From assembly GCA_964438715.1 (NCBI GenBank), contig CAYTLQ010000117.1:1-10037 (forward strand): DNA of 10,037 nucleotides, written 5' to 3'. The notes beneath the pieces are model-generated. The model saw only the letters and a program-made list of their open reading frames with translations. It was not told the origin of the DNA and did no database searches. The first letter of the stretch is position 1. The number at the start of each line of letters is the position of its first letter. The position numbers and the translations under genes were made by a program. The stretch comes from CAYTLQ01 sp964438715. GTDB taxonomy: Bacteria; Bacteroidota; Ignavibacteria; Ignavibacteriales; Ignavibacteriaceae. Shown here in pieces: positions 4,935 to 10,037 of this stretch.

Positions 4935-7646
4935 ATGAAAAGACTATTAATTTATATAATTCATCCGGTTCTGCTATTTCTCTTAAATAGTGTTACTGCG
5001 GCACAGCCTTCAATGCGAGTGTTATTTGATAGTGATTATGCACAACTTGGTATCACTCCGCGAATATCCAACGATGGAATATATGCACTCCGCTCTTTTG
5101 ATGTGTCCGCTACTGAATTTAACATCACCTTGCACGATGAGCCAACGGTATTGCTGATTCGTGAAGATACAGTTCAGAAATTAAGACTACCGGCTGGTAT
5201 GTCAGAATATCTGGCGGATGTAGAATTAGAATCATTACAGGATATCATTGAAGATGAGAACAGTCAGTTTAAAACAATTTTTTTAAAGGGTAAAAAGTAT
5301 GTGCTTGCCGATGATGGCGGTATATTAAACGGTATTCCGGGCACAATTTCCATCCGTAGAATTAATAACAGAGAACTTACGCTGGAATATAATCTGACAG
5401 GATTCAATAACAGGACTGTTTTGCAGTTTCAGGATAATCTGGCATGTGCTGATCTTATTGGTATTGATAGTTCCGGGAATACATTTTTATTGATTGAATT
5501 TATATTAAATGAAGTACCTCTGAAAGTTTCGAGAAATATTTATTGTATTAACAGCAGGGGAGATATTCTGTCGAAGCTCTCTGTACCACAAATAAAATAT
5601 ATTGCCTTTAGTCAGGAATTCAGAATTGATGAAGCCGGGAATTTATATCAGTTACTCACCATGCCTCAAGGAATACAATTAATTCAGTGGAGCGGATTAA
5701 ATACACCACAGGAGAGCATTATCCGTTACCCCGAAGCATATCAGTATTCACTACATTATAATTCTTTGCTTCCAGGGGAAGAATATAACACAATAATTCC
5801 GAAAGAGTCTCTGGAAGCAACAGCGAGCAGAGTAATTGCACTGCGGATTGGAGAAAGTTATGTTTATCATAAATATACAATTACCCCTCAGAATCTTGCG
5901 ATAAGTAATACTACGGCGCCCGACGGCGATATAGTAAGGACACCTGCCTGGTTGGTTAATGGCAGAAATGCCCGAGTCCCCTACAAATGGGGTGGTTTTA
6001 ATCTTTTATCTGAGATAAACTCTGGTCTGCAGGCGAACAAATATGCCGGTGATATTCATACATCGGGAGTTTCATCGTATGCAGTCGGGGTCGATTGTTC
6101 CGGATTTGTGAGTCGTTGCTGGCAAATGAGCTATCACGCTTCAACCAGTTATATGCCAAACATTACTACCCAATATACTTCGTGGGATTCATTAAAACCT
6201 GCTGATGCTATACATAAAGTGGGGCATGTAAGGCTTTTCATTGAACGCAATCCGAATGGTAGTTTTAAAGTTGTTGAATCGGCGGGAAGAAATTGGGATG
6301 TTTCTTTTTATTCTTTCCTTATCTCAGATCTGGTGGAGTACGCGCCTCGTTATTACAACAATATGCAGAATGATTTTCTCATCGGCAGGCCAAAATTACT
6401 TTCTGCTGTTTATGAACCTCTTAATCAGATTAAACTTTCGTGGATGTTCGATACCACCAATATAAAAGGTTATCGGCTTTATCGTTCAGTTGATGGGAAT
6501 AATTTTTATAAGATTATGGATGAGAATGTTCTTAAAAGTCAGAGTATTACAATTCCTGCCGATAGTGTTTTATACTATTACCGTGTTTCTGCGGTTTTGA
6601 ACAACGCTCCTGCATTCTCGGAATCAAACTGGTCGAATGTTCTTACTGCTTCAGCAAGTCAAAGTGAGATACGCTATCTTATTGTTGATGGTTTCAGTCG
6701 CGAGATAGGAAGCTGGCAAGGACCGGGACACAATTTTGTTGCATCCTATGCTAGGGCTTTAAAGAAAGTTAATGTTTCCTTCGATGCAGTTCTTTCTCAG
6801 GTATTGCAACAGCCAACGATAAACTTTGCCGATTACTCGGGCGTTTTCTGGATATGTGGTGATGAAAGTACTCTCGATGAAACCTTTTCTTCCTCTGAAC
6901 AAAATTTAGTTAAAAGTTATCTGGAAAATGGTGGAAAATTTTTTGTAACGGGAAGTGAAATTGGATGGGATTTGTTTTCACGAGGTAGTGTTTCGGATAA
7001 ATTCTTTTTTAACAACTATCTGAAAGCAAATTTTGTATCCGATGATGCAGGAGTGAATTTTGTTAAGGGTGTAGAGTCAACAACTATGGCGGGCTTATAT
7101 TTCTATTTTGGACAGTCCTATGAAGAGGATTTTCCCGATGTTATTACACCTTATGGAGGGAGTAGGCAGATTATGCTTTATTCAAATAATACCGGTGCGG
7201 GCGTTGAATATGAAGGAGTTTTTGGGGCTTCGACAAGTACGGGGAAAGTAATTTATCTTTCCTTTCCTCTTGAATCAACTGCAAACGATACTTCGTTTGA
7301 TATGGTTATACGACGGGCACACGAGTTCTTCAAATCACCGGTAACATCTGCAGAATTTTCTGGTCATGAAAATTCATATTATCGGTTATACCAGAATTAT
7401 CCTAATCCTTTTAACAGTTCAACAAAAATACGATTTACAGTTCCTGTTTCAGCCGATGGTGAGCGGACAATAATAAAAATTTACAATTCTCTCGGAGTGG
7501 AAATCAGAACTCTTGTCGATGAAAAATTACAACCCGGTCAATACGAAACATCCTTTCATGCGGAAGGACTAAGCACAGGGGTTTATTACTGCTATCTTCA
7601 GGTAGGTGATAGAGTACTAACAACAAAAATGCTTTATCTCAAATAG
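4935..7646 (+). CDS. Multidomain T9SS-secreted NlpC/P60-type protein
   Basis: A 903-residue secreted protein. Order: signal peptide (1 to about 22, ending near VTAAQ); a beta-rich N-terminal half of unknown family (about 25-330); an NlpC/P60-like domain (about 345-470) with YKWGG (350-354), VDCSG (Cys388), GHVRLF (His431) and VVESAG (Glu448); an FN3 domain (about 484-575, KLSWMFDTTNIKGYRLYRS); a flavodoxin/amidotransferase-like domain (about 578-800) with YLIVDGFSR, VFWICGDEST and FFVTGSEIGWDL; and a type A T9SS sorting domain (about 815-903) starting YRLYQNYPNPFN. The amidotransferase-like module resembles one I recall labelled 'xanthan lyase'-like beside FN3 in Bacteroidota wall amidases. 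The likely job is cleavage of gamma-D-Glu-linked or similar peptidoglycan peptides at the surface or outside the cell. It is 64 bp downstream of the hydrolase gene and may share its transcript. The exact reaction is inferred. Confidence 0.85.
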   Translation: MKRLLIYIIHPVLLFLLNSVTAAQPSMRVLFDSDYAQLGITPRISNDGIYALRSFDVSATEFNITLHDEPTVLLIREDTVQKLRLPAGMSEYLADVELESLQDIIEDENSQFKTIFLKGKKYVLADDGGILNGIPGTISIRRINNRELTLEYNLTGFNNRTVLQFQDNLACADLIGIDSSGNTFLLIEFILNEVPLKVSRNIYCINSRGDILSKLSVPQIKYIAFSQEFRIDEAGNLYQLLTMPQGIQLIQWSGLNTPQESIIRYPEAYQYSLHYNSLLPGEEYNTIIPKESLEATASRVIALRIGESYVYHKYTITPQNLAISNTTAPDGDIVRTPAWLVNGRNARVPYKWGGFNLLSEINSGLQANKYAGDIHTSGVSSYAVGVDCSGFVSRCWQMSYHASTSYMPNITTQYTSWDSLKPADAIHKVGHVRLFIERNPNGSFKVVESAGRNWDVSFYSFLISDLVEYAPRYYNNMQNDFLIGRPKLLSAVYEPLNQIKLSWMFDTTNIKGYRLYRSVDGNNFYKIMDENVLKSQSITIPADSVLYYYRVSAVLNNAPAFSESNWSNVLTASASQSEIRYLIVDGFSREIGSWQGPGHNFVASYARALKKVNVSFDAVLSQVLQQPTINFADYSGVFWICGDESTLDETFSSSEQNLVKSYLENGGKFFVTGSEIGWDLFSRGSVSDKFFFNNYLKANFVSDDAGVNFVKGVESTTMAGLYFYFGQSYEEDFPDVITPYGGSRQIMLYSNNTGAGVEYEGVFGASTSTGKVIYLSFPLESTANDTSFDMVIRRAHEFFKSPVTSAEFSGHENSYYRLYQNYPNPFNSSTKIRFTVPVSADGERTIIKIYNSLGVEIRTLVDEKLQPGQYETSFHAEGLSTGVYYCYLQVGDRVLTTKMLYLK

Positions 7647-7664
7647 ATTGTTTTTTGTATTTGA

Positions 7665-8156
7665 TTATAATTTTTGAAATTTTTCTTTCAGTGCTTTGCT
7701 GACACAGTCAGGTACAAAATCTGAGACATCTGCACTGAATTGAACAAGGTTCCTTATAATAGATGAGTTAAGATAAGTATATTTTTCATTCGGCATAAGA
7801 AAAACTGTGGTAATATCTCCAGCAAGTTTATGGTTCATTAATGCCATCTGAAATTCATATTCAAAATCGCTTACAGCCCGAAGTCCGCGAATAATTGCCT
7901 TTGCCCCTACAGACCGGGCAAAATCTACGACAAGTCCGGAAAACGATGCTACCCCGACATTTTCATATTTGTTGAAACTTTCTTTGAGGAGGGAAATTCT
8001 TTCATCGTTACTGAACAAAGGTTGTTTTGCAAGGTTAATAGCCACAGTGACTATAACTTCATCAAAAAGCTCTCTTGCCCGTTCAACAATATCGATATGA
8101 CCGTTAGTTACCGGATCAAAAGTGCCCGGATAAATGGCTATTTTTTTTTCAGTCAT
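7665..8156 (-). CDS. coaD: Phosphopantetheine adenylyltransferase CoaD
   Basis: CoaD transfers AMP from ATP to 4'-phosphopantetheine, making dephospho-CoA in the penultimate step of CoA synthesis. The 163-residue length is normal for the family. Diagnostic blocks are complete: YPGTFDPVTNGH (9-20) with the phosphate-binding Thr/His of the nucleotidyltransferase fold (H20 in the TxGH-like site), IIRGLRAVSDFEYEFQMA (88-105) with the substrate-binding Arg90 and Arg93, and the late NEKYTYLNSSIIR block (123-135), equivalent to the SSS-containing ATP site of E. coli CoaD. It is the last gene of a minus-strand operon, 5 bp after the cytochrome-like lipoprotein, and it ends 18 bp from the convergent secreted protein with no obvious hairpin between them. 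Confidence 0.96.
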   Translation of the reverse strand: MTEKKIAIYPGTFDPVTNGHIDIVERARELFDEVIVTVAINLAKQPLFSNDERISLLKESFNKYENVGVASFSGLVVDFARSVGAKAIIRGLRAVSDFEYEFQMALMNHKLAGDITTVFLMPNEKYTYLNSSIIRNLVQFSADVSDFVPDCVSKALKEKFQKL

Positions 8157-8161
8157 AAAAA

Positions 8162-9673
8162 TTACCTCGCCGTTATTCCTGTTGCGTATTGTTCGACATC
8201 AATTATTTTCAACACTTCATTGGTATTTGTGCTGATAACAGCTACTGTCGAGTTTTTGATTGTCCCCGGTTTCTGGTATCGTGGTTTGTAACCATCTTCG
8301 CTGTTAGAATTTGTTACATAAAGATATTTTCCGTCTGCGGATAGATCCGAACCGTAAAGTTTGGAAAACGAAGGATGCGTAATATAATTTTCAATGACCC
8401 AATCATTCAAAGGTTTGTAAATAACTGCAATTTTTGCTTCATTCATTAAATTGACATAAATGCGTTTCCCGTCGGGGGTAACAGACATTTGCATCGGATG
8501 ACTTCCAAGGTTGATTTCTTTAATGATGCTTCGGGTTGTTATATCCATTACCATAAATTTATTTGATTTCCGGCATCCTATGTAAAGGTATTTATCATCC
8601 GGTGATGTATAAATGTGCATAGGTTCATGAACCGCAGCTGACGCATTGGAAAGTAAAACATCGGGACCATCCGGCTCACCGGTAGAAAGGTTAATGAAGG
8701 TGATTCTATCTTTTGTCATGTTTGCTACAATGAGAATGCTGTCATTTGAGGTCTTTGCAATACCATGAGGAATACCAAAAACCGGAATAGTAAGTTCACG
8801 AATTACCGTCATAGATTCGGTGTTGATTTCGTAAATTACATTATATGTACCGGATGCGGTAGAAGATTTTGAGACCCATGCTTTTTTCGCGTCACGGGAA
8901 AGGATAATCATGCCGGGTACATCAAGTCCTGTAACCCTGCCAATAAATTGCTGTGTGTGTTTAGAGAATTTTACGAATTGTCCTCCGTTTATAAGTGTTA
9001 CGAACATATATTGTTCACTTAACTGCATATTGTGCGGAGCTTCATTAAGAGAAGAATTATAGTCAACACTTATATGCCGTGTTTTTACCTTTGAGTCAGG
9101 GTCAATAACCGAAATGCCATCTGAACCCTGATTACAAACGAATACCGGAGAACTAATATTGGTAAATGGAACTTCCCCCTCAAAATTTTTTGCACCATCA
9201 TTTATCCATGTTGCTATTGTCTCAATATCACTAGCAGAAAGAGGGTTTCGTTTGTAGGGCATAGTGTAGTTATTATTCGTTACATCGCCGCTTATAAGAC
9301 GGTACAATAAACTGCGGGAAGCATCGAACGGAATTATAACATCGCCGCCATGTATATCGGTTATAGTACTTATTTTGCCATGACCGCCATGCCCAGTGGT
9401 ATCACCGCTTTCCGACCTACCAAATGAACCTCGCATAAGGTTTTCGTATGATGTTAGTGATAGCCCATGTACCGGCACTGAACCGGCATGACAACCCGCA
9501 AGGGCACAATTTTTTGCAAAAATCAGTGCAACCTTATCACTCGAAAACCCATTATTTCTTGCATCGAGTACTGCGCCAGGGTTAGTTGATTCATCCGAAC
9601 ATCCGGAAATTAAAAAGGTTAGTACAAAACAGATTAACAGACTGATGCCAACAGAGAGAAGTTTAAGTCGCAT
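8162..9673 (-). CDS. Lipoprotein with cytochrome c-like domain and beta-propeller
   Basis: A 503-residue envelope lipoprotein. The N-terminus ends in a lipobox LISGC (Cys25), so it should be lipidated and exported. Residues about 40-165 resemble a small cytochrome c domain: CALAGCH (56-62) is a CX4CH haem motif, and TMPYKRNPLS (137-146) followed by IATWINDGAKNF supplies Met138 as likely distal ligand. A His/Gly-rich insert (HGGHGK, 95-100) lies between. Residues about 175-500 form a YVTN/NHL-like beta-propeller, with repeats such as PVFVCNQGSDGISVID, YLYIGCRKSNKFMVMD and PDGKRIYVNLMNEAKIAVI. Blade starts repeatedly carry His (PHNMQLS, PHGIAKT, PMHIYTS, HPMQMSV). Role could be electron transfer or ligand sensing at the outer membrane; not determined. 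The start ATG is 9 bp after the upstream PfpI-like stop. Confidence 0.82.
   Translation of the reverse strand: MRLKLLSVGISLLICFVLTFLISGCSDESTNPGAVLDARNNGFSSDKVALIFAKNCALAGCHAGSVPVHGLSLTSYENLMRGSFGRSESGDTTGHGGHGKISTITDIHGGDVIIPFDASRSLLYRLISGDVTNNNYTMPYKRNPLSASDIETIATWINDGAKNFEGEVPFTNISSPVFVCNQGSDGISVIDPDSKVKTRHISVDYNSSLNEAPHNMQLSEQYMFVTLINGGQFVKFSKHTQQFIGRVTGLDVPGMIILSRDAKKAWVSKSSTASGTYNVIYEINTESMTVIRELTIPVFGIPHGIAKTSNDSILIVANMTKDRITFINLSTGEPDGPDVLLSNASAAVHEPMHIYTSPDDKYLYIGCRKSNKFMVMDITTRSIIKEINLGSHPMQMSVTPDGKRIYVNLMNEAKIAVIYKPLNDWVIENYITHPSFSKLYGSDLSADGKYLYVTNSNSEDGYKPRYQKPGTIKNSTVAVISTNTNEVLKIIDVEQYATGITAR
8165..8168 (-). promoter_or_regulatory. Ribosome-binding site of coaD
   Basis: The minus strand reads GAGG followed by TAA, with 8 nt to the coaD ATG. 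GAGG sits immediately before, and its context overlaps, the stop codon of the upstream lipoprotein gene. This arrangement supports translational coupling and fixes the start at 8154-8156. Confidence 0.6.
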
Positions 9674-9682
9674 GAAATTTAC

Positions 9683-10037
9683 TCAGGACAAATTGGTTAA
9701 ATAAGATATGATTGCACGGCAGAACGCCGGGAGGTCATCGGGTCGGCGGCTGGAAATCATGTTACGGTCTATTACAACTTCAGCATCAGACCAAAAAGCG
9801 CCTGCATTTTCAAGATCATCTTTAATACCGGGTGTTGATGTACAGTGATACCCTTTAACAATTTTTGCGGAAATCGGGATCCAGCCAGCGTGGCAGATAT
9901 GTGCAACAAGTTTACCCTGTGAAAATATTTCTGAAGTTAACGAGAGAACTTTCGGGTAACGGCGTAGTTTATCTGGCATAAAACCACCCGGAATCACAAG
10001 AGCAGAAAAGTCCTCAGACTTTAAACTATTAAAAGAT
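9683..10037 (-). CDS. DJ-1/PfpI family protein, 5' end outside the window
   Basis: The frame is open from the stop at 9683-9685 to the window edge, giving 117 visible residues; the real start lies beyond 10037. The GTG at 9995-9997 falls inside the conserved ALVIPGGF strand and should not be taken as the start. AHICHAGW carries the nucleophile-elbow Cys (codon 9893-9895) of the DJ-1/PfpI superfamily. The later run STPGIKDDLENAGAFW, followed by DRNMISSRRPDDLPAFCRAI, matches the PfpI/YhbO-type subgroup. Such proteins have been reported as peptidases, glyoxalases or deglycases; which applies here is not shown. It is the first visible gene of the operon leading to the cytochrome-like lipoprotein and coaD. 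About a third of the N-terminal domain is missing from view. Confidence 0.88.
   Translation of the reverse strand, partial: SFNSLKSEDFSALVIPGGFMPDKLRRYPKVLSLTSEIFSQGKLVAHICHAGWIPISAKIVKGYHCTSTPGIKDDLENAGAFWSDAEVVIDRNMISSRRPDDLPAFCRAIISYLTNLS

Noticed and set aside
7647..7664. Bidirectional terminator between the convergent genes
   Set aside because: The gap is T-rich on the plus strand but no G+C stem precedes it on either strand.
9683..9997. Complete 104-residue PfpI protein starting at GTG 9995-9997
   Set aside because: The frame stays open upstream with conserved residues (..ALVIPGG), so the GTG is an internal Val codon and the gene runs past the window.

Overview
The window looks like a chromosomal segment from an A+T-rich bacterium of the Bacteroidota/Ignavibacteriota group. 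The main clue is the C-terminus of the long secreted protein at 4935-7646. It carries a type IX secretion (T9SS) type A sorting domain with the 'YQNYPNPFN' signature common in Ignavibacteria and relatives. Weak Shine-Dalgarno sites and two candidate TAnnTTTG promoter boxes fit the same group. No phage or plasmid hallmark genes are visible.

Layout, left to right. (1) 1-68, minus strand: the first 22 codons of an unidentified gene that leaves the window. (2) 145-1827, minus: ettA, the ribosome-binding ABC-F ATPase. (3) 1828-2771: a 944-bp gap between divergent genes. Its left two thirds are packed with short palindromic repeats: two tandem arrays built on a 16/24-bp ruler (the second with a 56-bp higher-order period), two CCCTGAAAGGGTG-type hairpins, a perfect 16-bp palindrome and a larger hairpin. 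(4) 2772-7646, plus: three genes for probable exported hydrolases, namely a bleomycin-hydrolase-like C1 cysteine peptidase, an alpha/beta hydrolase, and a 903-residue multidomain protein (NlpC/P60, FN3, amidotransferase-like fold, T9SS signal). (5) 7665-10037, minus: a tight operon transcribed as DJ-1/PfpI-family protein (5' end outside the window), then a lipoprotein joining a cytochrome-c-like domain to a beta-propeller, then coaD (phosphopantetheine adenylyltransferase).

How the genes may work together. The plus-strand block encodes envelope or extracellular proteins that probably act on peptides, esters and cell wall; the first two genes are 8 bp apart and likely co-transcribed. The minus-strand right block mixes a housekeeping CoA-biosynthesis gene with an envelope haem protein; intergenic gaps of 5 and 9 bp support co-transcription, but no shared pathway is evident. 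The most unusual DNA is the repeat block at about 1875-2429. It lies between divergent promoters, so its hairpins are not explained as terminators of the flanking genes.
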